The notes: generated by a model from the sequence alone, not told the origin. A stretch of DNA of 64,000 nucleotides from Polyangium mundeleinium (GCF_028369105.1 NZ_JAQNDO010000001.1:1651711-1715710), one strand, 5' to 3'. Positions 45,183 to 53,761 are shown, numbered from the stretch's first letter. Made by a program: numbers and translations.

Positions 45183-45929
45183 TCAATTTCTCCTAATTTC
45201 GCCAGGTGGGTCCAAGCGCCCGCAGGGCACAAGGTCCTCCCCCACCGGGACCTGCGACGGCCATGACCCTTTATTGTTGCATACCTCCAAGCATGTCGCG
45301 CATCTGGTTGTGTTCCAGTTGTTCCCCAGCTCGTCACCCAGCTTGCTATCCATGCAGTCCACATAACCGTCCGTGCATTCGTCCTTCTTCGTTCTCCTCC
45401 TCCGAACTGCCTCCACGACGTCCTCGGCGATTGCGACCCCGATCATAATCACGATCGTCACCCCGGCCGCTTCGATGATGAGGGGGGCCAGGGCGATCGT
45501 CACGCCCACGATGACGAGATCGCCGACGAGCCCACGCGCCGCGTTTTTCTGCCTGTCTCCCCGAGCGAGGGGCTGGGACATCCACGTCAGGAAAAGCTCC
45601 GGCGGCACCTCCATCGCCCGGAGCGCCGCCCGCGTGCACCCGCTGAAATCGGCATGCAAGACGTCCGACTTCACAGAGGCCACCTGCCCCTCTTCGTCGA
45701 CCTTCACGTCGTAGTGAAACTCGAAGGCTTCTCCGCCGAGGTCCCCGCCGTACTCCTCGACGCAGTCTCGCAGGCGCGCGATGGTCTTGTTCGGCGCGTG
45801 TGGCCCTTCACGGGTCGGCGTTTGTTTCAGCGGAGGAGATTCGATATTGCTCGCGCAGCCCAACGGGACAACCGACATCGTCACGCACGCCAAAACGATC
45901 CCCTCGATCCAGACGTTGACCCTGGGCAT
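45183..45929 (-). CDS. Lipoprotein of the tandem array, putative SitA-like toxin
   Basis: A 248-residue paralogue of 43749-44486: lipobox VPLGC (Cys25), AgmX-like segment, hydrophobic region (VGVTIALAPLIIEAAGVTIV) and Cys-rich end with GYVDCMDS, TRCATCLEVC and GSWP. GGAGG precedes the ATG. Both lipoproteins would be sent to the outer membrane unless retained by the residue after Cys (Ala, then Ser). In myxobacteria outer-membrane lipoproteins can move between cells, the route used by SitA toxins. The link to that system is inference. Confidence 0.72.
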   Translation of the reverse strand: MPRVNVWIEGIVLACVTMSVVPLGCASNIESPPLKQTPTREGPHAPNKTIARLRDCVEEYGGDLGGEAFEFHYDVKVDEEGQVASVKSDVLHADFSGCTRAALRAMEVPPELFLTWMSQPLARGDRQKNAARGLVGDLVIVGVTIALAPLIIEAAGVTIVIMIGVAIAEDVVEAVRRRRTKKDECTDGYVDCMDSKLGDELGNNWNTTRCATCLEVCNNKGSWPSQVPVGEDLVPCGRLDPPGEIRRN

Positions 45930-46132
45930 TCCGCCTCCGTCCCCGGCACGCTCGGCCGCCGCTCGACCGAGGAGGGTACAGGCTCGGAATCACCCAAGGA
46001 CAAGTTTGTGAGCCTGCTTCTATACGTTTCGAGGCGTCGGGCTCGACGGCGAGGGTCGCGCTCGGATCATCTATGACCGGCGAGCCCCCCTCTCCGCGTT
46101 CCTCCTCCGTCGAGACCACCCACGTGCCTCGC

Positions 46133-46624
46133 TCACCGTCGGATGCCGGCTTTGAGCTCGTCTCGTATCTTGCGGTCGATCGCGAGCTCGTGTTCGTAAA
46201 AGGCACGCGGGTTCGGCGGGAGCGTCGGATCCGCGAGCCTCTGCTCGGACTCGGCGATGAGCGGTTCCGTCACCGCGAGGCCAGCGTCGAACTCGCCATT
46301 CATTTGGCAGCACCGCGCATAGATGCCGCTCATCCGGTAGCGAGTCTCGATGTCGGAGAATCCCCGCTGCACAAGCTCGTGCCAGATCTCCCGGCACACC
46401 TCATGGGGTTGCTCGTCCGTGTGCGCATGCCTCAGGAGCCACTCTGTGATCCGTCGCCTGGTTTTCACGACATGGGATTCGTTGTCGCCTGCCCGCTCGA
46501 CGAATTCGGTCTCGATTTGGCGATATTCGCGAACCGCCTCCTCGAAGCTCATCTCTTCGGACAAGAATACCGCGTTGGTTCGCTCATTGAACGCGATCTC
46601 CTCGGGCTCTAATTTTCGCCACAT
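46133..46624 (-). CDS. Putative immunity-type helical protein, orphan
   Basis: A 163-residue paralogue starting MWRKLEPEEIAF at 46624, after a GAGGAGAG. Its lipoprotein partner is missing: only the last dozen codons remain just upstream (46641-46673). It keeps all the conserved motifs, so the helical gene is maintained while the toxin-like one was lost, as expected for an orphan immunity gene. ATG 46732 in the same frame is rejected since that part belongs to the degraded lipoprotein region. Confidence 0.72.
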   Translation of the reverse strand: MWRKLEPEEIAFNERTNAVFLSEEMSFEEAVREYRQIETEFVERAGDNESHVVKTRRRITEWLLRHAHTDEQPHEVCREIWHELVQRGFSDIETRYRMSGIYARCCQMNGEFDAGLAVTEPLIAESEQRLADPTLPPNPRAFYEHELAIDRKIRDELKAGIRR

Positions 46625-46640
46625 CTTCAGCTCTCTCCTC

Positions 46641-46673
46641 GTTTCGCCAGGTGGGTCCCAAGCGCCCGCAGGG
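46641..46673 (-). pseudogene. Remnant of a third array lipoprotein (3' end)
   Basis: Read on the minus strand, CCCTGCGGGCGCTTGG and ACCCACCTGGCGAAA match the last codons of the lipoprotein at 45183-45929, with one inserted G. The rest of the gene is absent. Confidence 0.65.
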
Positions 46674-47053
46674 TACGTCTCCGTCGGCGCTGCGTCTTCT
46701 TGCTCGGGATGATCTTCCGCGAGCCCCGTCAAGACCTCCGCCCGGGGGCTTCGTCGACGGGCTCGCGGCGGTTGTCGGCAAGGCCCGGGGGCGTCGTCGA
46801 TGCAGATCGTGGAGGTCGGAGGCGCGCCGGTCGATGGTCGGATACGACGCGGGAGGCATCCTCAACGTAAACACGCTGTGACGTCGAGAATCATCGACCC
46901 GTCGCGCACGGACATTGTGTGTCCCGCCAGCCTGCGAATGCGCTTGCGCGGCTCCGCCTTTGCCGTGCACAAGGATCGTCAGGAACAACGCAGGCCCGCG
47001 CACAGCGCCACGGGGGCGGCTTGGTGTGGCCTGCGGGAACGGAAGGTCCTTCC
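46674..47053. other. Gene-poor junction between the array and the nuclease cassette
   Basis: 380 bp with no convincing coding frame, promoter or repeat. It lies between the truncated array copy and the nuclease-lipoprotein gene. It may be a deletion junction. Confidence 0.4.
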
Positions 47054-48270
47054 ATGGCCTGGCTTCCCTCGACGCGTCCGATCGGCCGGACGTGCAATGC
47101 ATTCATTTGTCGTGGCAATCGTTCGACCATTGGGTTCATGGCCGCGCTCGTCGCGCAGCTTCTCGTTTTGTCTGGGTGCGCCTCCTCGCGAGACGCCGCC
47201 ATGGCCCGGATCTTCGAGGCGCCGAACGTCGTCCACGTCTGCGTGCGTCCGCCGAACGTGCCGGAGGACCAGCGCTCCTGGGCGCTCACCTCCGATGGCT
47301 TGCCCTCTTTCGGGGCGCGGGAGGTGGACCTGGCGAGACGCGAAGGCAGCCCCGTCTATATATTCGATATTGGAGCCCCTCGCGAGAGCGCGAGACTCTT
47401 ACCGATTCCGTACCATCGACTCGAATGCCCGGCGCCGCCGAAGCCCCGCGTGGTCGCGGCGAAGGTCGAGGGCAAGCAGGACGAGGCGACCAAGAAGACC
47501 GAGGCCAAGAAGGCCGATCGGCCGAAGCCGCTACCTCGGCCGATCGCGAGATCGCACGAGCGGTGCACGGAGCCAGGGCAGGCGCGGAGACGCGGCGGGA
47601 CGGGCGGACGTACCTGCACCAGGGTCCTCGTCCATCGGATCCGCATGGAGCCCATCGTCGCGGAGAGCCCCCGCGAGGTCCGGCCGGCTGAGCCGGCGAG
47701 GTTGTCCGAGGACGCGGCTCGGGAGTATGAGGACTGGGGCTCACCCCCGCGGACGTCTCCGCGCTCGCGGAAGACCGAGGCCGGGAGTGCCTCGAACGAA
47801 TTTGCCATGCGCGCCACCAGAACTTCATCCCGAAGGGCAAGCAGAAGCCCCCCGCGACGCACGACGGGCAGTCGTTGTCGACGGGGAGCGGGAGCGGCGG
47901 GGGAACGAGTGCGCCGAAGACGACGGTCAAGACGAGGACGCGGCCCGTGTCGAGCGGGGCCGGGAGTGCGCTCAAGGCAGCTCCAGCGGGCAAGGGCCCT
48001 GTCAACGGAGAGACCGCCGCAACGAAGGCCGGCCGGCAGGCACACGAGGACTGGGACCCAGGTCCCGGTTTCGAGAAGGGAGTACGGTTGCCAAGCAGGA
48101 AACGGCCCGACGCTGTCAACTATGACACACAACAAGTCAAGGAGCTCAAGCCGGACAATCGACGTGCGATCAAGAGGGGAGAAAAGCAGGTGGAGGGGTA
48201 TCGTAAGGAGCTCGAAGCCAAGGAGGGTGGGACGTGGACCGGCACGGTGGAAACCTATAAAAGGCCATAG
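47054..48270 (+). pseudogene. Lipoprotein nuclease toxin, split by a frameshift
   Basis: Two parts in different frames make one protein. The first (47054 to about 47739) is a lipoprotein with lipobox VLSGC and HVCVRPPNVPEDQRSWALTS, ending AAREYEDW. The second continues in the -1 frame from GLTPADVSALAEDRGRE through a Gly/Ser linker to a C-terminal nuclease: GRQAHEDWDPG, RPDAVNYDTQQVKELKPDN and GEKQVEGY. The Asp-x(n)-Glu-x-Lys arrangement is a restriction-endonuclease-fold toxin domain. One missing G in the run at 47736-47739 explains the break; it is either a mutation or a sequencing error. ATG 47138 is another possible start. Confidence 0.75.
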
Positions 48271-48273
48271 ACG

Positions 48274-48747
48274 ATGGACAAGAAGACCGTAGAAACATTG
48301 TTCGGCAAAGCGCTCGCACCGCGAGGATTCAAGAAGAAGGGCACTACGTGGTACCGAGAGGCACAAGGACTTCTGCAGGTCGTGAACCTGCAGAAGTCCT
48401 CCTGGGGAGCGTCGTTCTACGTGAATTTGGCTTTCGTCCCGGAGGGAATGAGCGTCGAGGGCATGCCCAGGCCAAAGGAGTACCAGTGCCCCATCCGCAT
48501 CAGATTGACGTCGGCCTATCCGGACAAGAAGGCGCTGATCGAGAGGCTTCTCCGATACGAGGATGTCGAAATGTCTGACGAGCAGCGCACCGCAGGGATT
48601 GAGGGGATGTTCCACGACATGGTCCTGCCGTTCATGGATCGTCTCCAAACGGTGGACGATTTGAAACGGGCCATCGAGGGCGGAACGTTCCACAACGCTT
48701 CGGTCATCCTTGTTGCAAGGAAACACCTCGGCTTGCCCCCGCCATAG
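48274..48747 (+). CDS. DUF4304 immunity-type protein
   Basis: A 157-residue cytosolic protein of the DUF4304 family, with FGKALAPRGFKKKGTTWYRE and VVNLQKSSWGASFYVNL at the start. DUF4304 proteins are often encoded next to polymorphic toxins and considered immunity proteins. This one starts 3 bp after the nuclease-toxin stop, the standard order for a toxin-immunity pair, and appears intact though the toxin gene is broken. It would protect against the nuclease domain in the cytosol. Confidence 0.82.
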   Translation: MDKKTVETLFGKALAPRGFKKKGTTWYREAQGLLQVVNLQKSSWGASFYVNLAFVPEGMSVEGMPRPKEYQCPIRIRLTSAYPDKKALIERLLRYEDVEMSDEQRTAGIEGMFHDMVLPFMDRLQTVDDLKRAIEGGTFHNASVILVARKHLGLPPP

Positions 48748-48791
48748 AGGCCGAAGAAGCGCGGGCGCAGACGTGGGGGGTACTCCGATGG

Positions 48792-48980
48792 ATGGGGGAC
48801 ATTCGGAGAGTGAGTGCGAAGGTGTCTGGACTCGTAAAAATTCGCTTCCCTCTTTCACCCGAGGACCAGGCTGCGGGAGTAGACGCCGAGAATCTCTGGG
48901 CAGATGCCCTGGGAGATGGTCGATATAGGAACGACCATATCCCATTTTATGCATATGCAACTTGCGAGGGGGGCATGTCT
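48792..48980 (+). pseudogene. DUF4265-like immunity gene fragment
   Basis: About 60 codons match the start of DUF4265 proteins: VKIRFPLSPEDQAAG, AENLWADALGDGRYRN and IPFYAYATCEGG. After that the frame becomes non-homologous, so the gene is cut. DUF4265 proteins are also found in toxin-immunity loci. The base composition is AT-richer than the surrounding DNA. Confidence 0.55.
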
Positions 48981-49032
48981 CGGAGAGCGGCCGTCACCTT
49001 CTCCATGGCCTGCTTCAGCTCCGCCGCCCGCT

Positions 49033-49509
49033 CTACGGGGTTTTACCCTTCGGAACCTTTCGCGCAGCGAACAACTCTTCGATACTTGGCCTGGCCAGTG
49101 GATGGTACGGTTGATGCCATCTGGGATTCACAGCATCGATCGCGGATTTGCTGATGCTGCTTATGTCGAGGCGCTTGCAATGGATCACAATGTCGGGAGA
49201 AGGCCGAATGCCACGGAGCTCGAATACATAAGCAGTCTTGGTCTTCTTGACCAAGTAATCCATAAACGTCAGTTGACAGTGTTGATCCGGCTTGTCTAGC
49301 TCGACGCCGAGGTGGTTCGACCGCCAAGTGAAGGACTCAACATCACAGAAGTCGACCTGATACAACTGGAACCATCCATCCTCTCCAAGTGGCATGACTC
49401 GAGCGACTGCTACGATGCGGATGAATTTATCCCACCTAGAGAAGTCGATGTCGACGACCTCCGCCTCGTGAAAGATTCGCTTGAACAAGTCAATGGATTC
49501 GTCCGCCAT
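49033..49509 (-). CDS. Hypothetical protein, possible orphan immunity protein
   Basis: A 158-residue soluble protein with no recognised family: DFSRWDKFIRIVAVARVMP, then FQLYQVDFCDVESFTWRSN and a basic end. The size, lack of signal and the site among toxin-immunity remnants suggest an immunity protein. It has clearly lower GC than the neighbours, hinting at transfer. ATG 49509 has AGGTGG at 9-10 nt. A short coding-like piece in another frame follows its stop (NPVERAAELKQAMEKV), suggesting a frameshifted or remnant extension. Confidence 0.6.
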   Translation of the reverse strand: MADESIDLFKRIFHEAEVVDIDFSRWDKFIRIVAVARVMPLGEDGWFQLYQVDFCDVESFTWRSNHLGVELDKPDQHCQLTFMDYLVKKTKTAYVFELRGIRPSPDIVIHCKRLDISSISKSAIDAVNPRWHQPYHPLARPSIEELFAARKVPKGKTP

Positions 49510-49702
49510 AGCTCTCATCCACCTGGTATGTGTTTTCCGCCTATGGGCGGGTGCGGGCCGGTCACGGGGCGACCGCTTCGGTCCAAGAACTCCCCTGCCT
49601 TGTTTTGTATCGTCCAGTGTGGTTTCTGCGCGGCAGTGAGTGCCTTGCCTGAGTCCCGTCGTCGTCGTCCTCTGGAGCGCAAATCCGTGCCGTTCGAGCA
49701 GT

Positions 49703-49744
49703 TTCCGACCCCTGCACGCGTCCTGGCTCAACCAGATCGAATTC
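49703..49744 (+). mobile_element. IS630-type transposase remnant
   Basis: Fourteen codons read FRPLHASWLNQIEF. HASWLNQIE is the conserved segment around the third catalytic residue in IS630-type DDE transposases. No frame or inverted repeats extend it, so it is a scar of an insertion near the right end of the island. Nothing else was seen in the 269 bp from 49510 to 49778. Confidence 0.6.
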
Positions 49745-49778
49745 TCTGGGGACTTCGTACAAGCTCCGCATCGAACCC

Positions 49779-50144
49779 ATGGCCAAGTCGTTCGTCATCC
49801 AACACGATGTTTCCACGGTCGAGCGCTGGTTGAAGAAGCACCCCGACCTCGCGCACGTCCGCGTCCGCAAGCGCGGTAACCTGCTCATTCTGGGGTCGGG
49901 ATCGAAGGACGCACCCATACCGCACGCGCGCCAGCGCCGCACCGAGATCGGCACTTGGGCACTCGAAATGCTATCCCGCTCCCGCTGGGAGTCCACGCCC
50001 TACCAGGACCACGAGCAGGAACCCCTGCTCGACCTCCTCCACGGTTCCAAGGACGGACATCGACGCGAGCCGCAGCAGCAGCCGACGACGAGCCCCTTCC
50101 CTTCGGCGCCCGTTCGCACTATGGACGGAAGCCGGAGAGCCTGA
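49779..50144 (+). CDS. Small conserved hypothetical protein
   Basis: A 121-residue protein. The core VSTVERWLKKHPDLAHVRVR, NLLILGSGSKDAPIPHARQR and SRWESTPYQDHEQE looks like a family of small uncharacterised proteins, but no name is assigned. The last 35 residues are Pro/Ser/Arg-rich and overlap the leader of the next gene, so they may not be conserved. Its TGA overlaps the ATG of the acyl-CoA dehydrogenase by one base, suggesting coupling. Confidence 0.55.
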   Translation: MAKSFVIQHDVSTVERWLKKHPDLAHVRVRKRGNLLILGSGSKDAPIPHARQRRTEIGTWALEMLSRSRWESTPYQDHEQEPLLDLLHGSKDGHRREPQQQPTTSPFPSAPVRTMDGSRRA

Positions 50145-51325
50145 TGGACCTGTCCTTCACCCCTGAGCAGATCGCCTTCCGCGACGAGGTCCGCGCGTGG
50201 ATCCGGGAGGCCATGCCTCCGCGCATCCGCGAGATAGCGGCCGTCGACGGGCATTTCGAGCACGATGAGATCATGGAGTGGCACCGCATCCTCGCCGGGA
50301 AGGGATGGGTCGCGCCCCATTGGCCCGCGGAATGGGGCGGCGCCAAGCTCGACGTCACGCGCCGCTTCATCCTGACGGAGGAGCTCGAGCTCGCCGGCGC
50401 CCCGGCGCTCTCCCCGTTCGGCCTCATGATGGTCGGCCCGCTCATTCTCCAGTTCGGCAGCGACGCGCAGCGGAAGCGCTTCTTGCCGAAGATCCTCGCG
50501 GGCGAGGAGGTCTGGTGCCAGGGCTATTCGGAGCCGAACGCCGGCAGCGACCTCGCCTCGCTCAAGCTCTCGGCCGAGCCCGACGGCAACGGCAACTACG
50601 TGCTCAATGGGCAAAAGACCTGGACGACGTACGCGCAGTACGCCGACTGGATCTTCGTGCTCGCGCGGACCGACAAGAGCGCGAAGAAACAATCGGGCAT
50701 CAGCTTTTTCCTCGTCGACATGAAGACGCCCGGGGTCACGGCGCGGCCCACGCTCACGATCGCCGGAACGCCGGCGTTTTGTGACACGTTCTTCGAGAAC
50801 GTCGTGGTCCCCGCGGAGAACCTCGTCGGTCCGCTGCACGGCGGCTGGACGCTGGCGAAGGCGCTGCTCGGCCACGAGCGCACGTACATCGCGGCGGTGG
50901 GGTTGTCGACGCGGACGCTCCGGCGCGTGAAGCAGATCGCGGCGGCGACGAAGGAGCGGGGCGTGCCGCTCGTCGACGTGCCGGCGTGGCGCGCGCGGAT
51001 CGCCCGGATGGAGATCGAGCTTTGGGCGCTCCGGATGGCGAACTACCGGGCGATTGCGTCGGCCGAGCTCGGCCACGCGCCGGGGGCCGAGTCGAGCATC
51101 CTGAAGATTCGCGGCAGCGAGATCATGCAGCAGATGTACGAGCTCGCGATGGACGTGATGGGGCACGATGCGCTCTCCTGGCACAACACGCCGGGCACGA
51201 TCCCCGAGGCCGAGGCCTCGGTCCCCCCGCAGTTCAATTACGCGCGCGCGGCCAGCATCTATGGCGGCAGCAACGAGATCCAGAAGAACGTCATCGCCAA
51301 AGCCATCCTCGGCCTGCCGAGCTGA
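50144..51325 (+). CDS. Acyl-CoA dehydrogenase, first subunit of pair 1
   Basis: A 393-residue FAD-dependent dehydrogenase that introduces the alpha-beta double bond in acyl-CoA. Typical parts are WCQGYSEPNAGSDLASL, YVLNGQKTWTTYAQYADW and the end SIYGGSNEIQKNVIAKAILG. The Glu of ordinary enzymes in YEGTxxIQ is Gly here (YGGS), as in the FadE26/ChsE4-like class whose base lies elsewhere, perhaps in GHERTY. The next gene follows after 12 bp and is of the FadE27-like type, so the two should form an alpha2-beta2 enzyme on bulky substrates. That substrate choice is inference. Confidence 0.85.
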   Translation: MDLSFTPEQIAFRDEVRAWIREAMPPRIREIAAVDGHFEHDEIMEWHRILAGKGWVAPHWPAEWGGAKLDVTRRFILTEELELAGAPALSPFGLMMVGPLILQFGSDAQRKRFLPKILAGEEVWCQGYSEPNAGSDLASLKLSAEPDGNGNYVLNGQKTWTTYAQYADWIFVLARTDKSAKKQSGISFFLVDMKTPGVTARPTLTIAGTPAFCDTFFENVVVPAENLVGPLHGGWTLAKALLGHERTYIAAVGLSTRTLRRVKQIAAATKERGVPLVDVPAWRARIARMEIELWALRMANYRAIASAELGHAPGAESSILKIRGSEIMQQMYELAMDVMGHDALSWHNTPGTIPEAEASVPPQFNYARAASIYGGSNEIQKNVIAKAILGLPS

Positions 51326-51337
51326 CGGGGACGCGAC

Positions 51338-52477
51338 ATGAATTTCGACCTCACTCCGGACCAGAAGCTCCTCGAAAGCACCATGGCCTCCTTCCTCAAG
51401 AAGGAGTCCCCGGTGACGCGATTCCGTGCCCTCCGGGAAGACCCCGTCGGTTATGACAAGTCGCTCTGGAAGACGATGGCCGAGCTCGGCTGGATCGGGC
51501 TCGCGTTCCCCGAATCCGCGGGCGGCCTCGGCGGCTCGTTCGTGGACGTCGCGATCCTCCTCGAACAGTTCGGCGCGGGTCTCGTCCCCGAGCCCTTCGT
51601 CGCGTCCGTGCTCTCCGCGGGCACGGCCATCCTGCGCGCGGGCAGCGCCGAGCAACACGAGGCTTACCTCGCGCCGCTCATCGCCGGGGACACGACGCTC
51701 GCCCTCGCCTGGGCCGAGCGCGGCGGCCGTTACGATCCGACGTGGGTCGAGACGACGGCCACGAAAAAGGACGACGCTTACGTGCTCCAGGGCGAGAAGA
51801 TTTTCGTCCAGAATGGCCACGCGGCGGATGTCCTCGTCGTCTCGGCCCGCACCGCGGGCACTCCGGGCGATACCGACGGCATCTCGCTCTTCGTGCTCCC
51901 GCGGGAGACCGAGGGCCTCCGCGTCACGCCGGTGAACACGATGGATGGGCAAAAAGCCGCGATGATCACGCTCGCCGGCGTGGTCGTTCCGGCGGCGAAT
52001 CGGCTCGGGCCCGAGGGCGCGGCGGCGCCCGTGCTCGACGAAATCATGGACCTCGGCGCGGCGGCGGCGTGCGCGGAGGGGCTCGGCGTCATGCGCGCCT
52101 CGCTCGCGATGACCGTCGACTACTTGAAGACGCGCGAGCAATTCGGCATGAAGATCGGCACGTTCCAGGCCTTGCAGCACCGCGCCGTCGATATGTTCAT
52201 CCGCACCGAGCTCGCGAAGAGCACCTCGATCCTCGCGAGCGTCAAGGTCTCGGACCCCGATCCGGCGGAGCGCCGCTTCGCCGTCAGCGCGGCCAAGGTC
52301 GAGCTCGCCATTTGCGGGCGTTACGTCACGCAACAAGCCCTCCAGCTCCACGGTGGAATCGGGATCACGGACGAGCACGATATTGGGCTGTATTTCAAGC
52401 GCATGCACGTCCTGAACGCCCTCTTCGGCGACGAGGAGCATCACCTCGCCCGATTCGCGGCGCAGCCCGCGTTCTGA
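51338..52477 (+). CDS. Acyl-CoA dehydrogenase, second subunit of pair 1
   Basis: A 379-residue dehydrogenase of the FadE27-like type: LGWIGLAFPESAGGLGGS at the N-terminus and LQLHGGIGITDEHDIGLYFK near the end, the usual FAD-contact region. It is the second gene of a tight operon and likely the partner of the protein encoded just upstream. The ATG has only a weak ribosome site, consistent with coupling. The catalytic Glu of classical enzymes is not visible in its expected place. Confidence 0.83.
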   Translation: MNFDLTPDQKLLESTMASFLKKESPVTRFRALREDPVGYDKSLWKTMAELGWIGLAFPESAGGLGGSFVDVAILLEQFGAGLVPEPFVASVLSAGTAILRAGSAEQHEAYLAPLIAGDTTLALAWAERGGRYDPTWVETTATKKDDAYVLQGEKIFVQNGHAADVLVVSARTAGTPGDTDGISLFVLPRETEGLRVTPVNTMDGQKAAMITLAGVVVPAANRLGPEGAAAPVLDEIMDLGAAAACAEGLGVMRASLAMTVDYLKTREQFGMKIGTFQALQHRAVDMFIRTELAKSTSILASVKVSDPDPAERRFAVSAAKVELAICGRYVTQQALQLHGGIGITDEHDIGLYFKRMHVLNALFGDEEHHLARFAAQPAF

Positions 52478-52596
52478 GCCCATACGCGCGCGCCCCGGCG
52501 CGCTTAGTGCACCCCCCGGTCCCCTCATTCAGGATTGGCCCGAGCATACGACCGCGTTCGGGACGCGTATCGTGCAGCATTCACCGGGGGGTGAGC

Positions 52597-53751
52597 ATGA
52601 CGGACGTTCTTTTTTCGGGGGGCCAAGTCCCGGATCAACAGAAGCGTGAGTCCATTGTCGCCTGCGAGGTCGGCGGCGTGTCCGTGTCCTTCGACATGCA
52701 GAAGGGCATGGTGGCATGTGGCGGCCATCCGTCCGTGATCATGTGGACCGAGACGACCGTCGCCGGCCTCATGCTCGGCCTTTCACGGATGGTGGGCGTC
52801 GAGCGATTCAACCTCGCGCTGCAGAGCGGCGGGCGCGACAGCGTCGACGGGGACTGGGCGCACATCGCCACGTTCCCCACGTTCGAGGAGGGGTTTGCCT
52901 CCCTCGCGGTCATCGCGGCGGCGGCGGGCTGGGGGTTATGGGAGATCGTCTCGCTGGATCGCGAGCGCGAGATCGGGCGATTCCGCTGCAAGAACGGCTG
53001 GGAGGCGACGTACCAGCGCGCGCTCTCCGTGTGCTGGGGCTCGGGCATGATGGGCGGCAAGTTCTCCGGCTTCTGCGCGCGCCTCTTCGGCTCGAATTGC
53101 TGGGCGCAGCAGATCACGTTCCAGGCCCGCGGCGATGAGGCGGACGAGTTCATCGTGCGCCCCTCGGATCGCACCGTGGAGGGCGATCTCGAGCGCCTCC
53201 TCGCCGCGGACGCGGCCACGCGGGCGGATCTCGCGGTCGCGCTGGAGCGGCTCCGCCTGGAGGTCGAGGAGCGCCGCACGACCGAGGACGCGCTCCGCCG
53301 GACCGAAAAAGAGAATGCCTTCCTGATCGAGCAGCAGGAGAGGACGATCACGGCGCTCTCGACCCCGATCATCCAGGTATGGGAGGGCATCTTGACGTTG
53401 CCGATCGTCGGTCAGGTGAGCGGGGCGCGCGCGACGACCATCATGCAGGCGCTCCTGCACGAGATCGTCCAGCGCAGCGCGCATTTCGCGATCCTCGATC
53501 TGACGGGCGTCGACACGCTCGACGCCGAGACGGCCGATCACCTCCTGCGTATCGTGCGCGCCGCGGAGCTGCTCGGGGCGCGCGCGATCGTCAGCGGCAT
53601 TCGGCCCAAGGTCGCGCAGACCATCGTGGAGCTCGGCGTTGATCTCTCGGGGCTGACGACGGTCGCCGACCTCGAAGAGGGCCTGAAGACGGCGCTCCGA
53701 TCGATGGGCGTGCGCGCGCCGAGCCCGAGCCTGTCCTCTTCGCAGCGGTAA
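52597..53751 (+). CDS. RsbR-like STAS domain regulator
   Basis: A 384-residue soluble protein. The N-terminal half (about 20-200) has no firm family name; a coiled coil follows (about 205-260: LERLRLEVEERRTTEDALRR), then a C-terminal STAS domain (about 262-365) with PIIQVWEGILTLPIVG and ILDLTGVDTLDAETADHLLR. That matches RsbR-type stressosome proteins, whose Thr in DLTGV and a second Thr downstream are phosphorylated. No RsbS or RsbT gene is adjacent. A TATCGT box lies about 23 nt before ATG 52597. It sits between two dehydrogenase pairs. Confidence 0.78.
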   Translation: MTDVLFSGGQVPDQQKRESIVACEVGGVSVSFDMQKGMVACGGHPSVIMWTETTVAGLMLGLSRMVGVERFNLALQSGGRDSVDGDWAHIATFPTFEEGFASLAVIAAAAGWGLWEIVSLDREREIGRFRCKNGWEATYQRALSVCWGSGMMGGKFSGFCARLFGSNCWAQQITFQARGDEADEFIVRPSDRTVEGDLERLLAADAATRADLAVALERLRLEVEERRTTEDALRRTEKENAFLIEQQERTITALSTPIIQVWEGILTLPIVGQVSGARATTIMQALLHEIVQRSAHFAILDLTGVDTLDAETADHLLRIVRAAELLGARAIVSGIRPKVAQTIVELGVDLSGLTTVADLEEGLKTALRSMGVRAPSPSLSSSQR

Positions 53752-53761
53752 AACCTCGTGG

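Larger units (their letters stand above)
42797..46673 (-). repeat. Tandem array of lipoprotein/helical-protein gene pairs, period about 1443 bp
   Basis: The two lipoprotein genes start 1443 bp apart, the helical-protein genes 1439-1444 bp apart, and the flanks (44561 on and 46004 on) repeat at 1443 bp. The whole segment, genes and spacers, was therefore duplicated as a unit. The leftmost unit has an extra internal duplication of the helical gene; the rightmost has lost its lipoprotein gene except for 33 bp. Confidence 0.85.

Noticed and set aside
42797..46673. The array as a simple assembly duplication
   Set aside because: The copies differ by many substitutions, concentrated in the lipoprotein C-terminus, and in structure, so they are real diverged copies.
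46800..48125. A 441-codon plus frame overlapping the nuclease-toxin region
   Set aside because: Arg/Ser-rich and without similarity; the coding signal is in the two other frames.
50000..52528. An 842-codon minus-strand open frame opposite the acyl-CoA dehydrogenases
   Set aside because: It mirrors the high-GC codon pattern of the plus-strand genes, is Arg/His-rich and has no domain.
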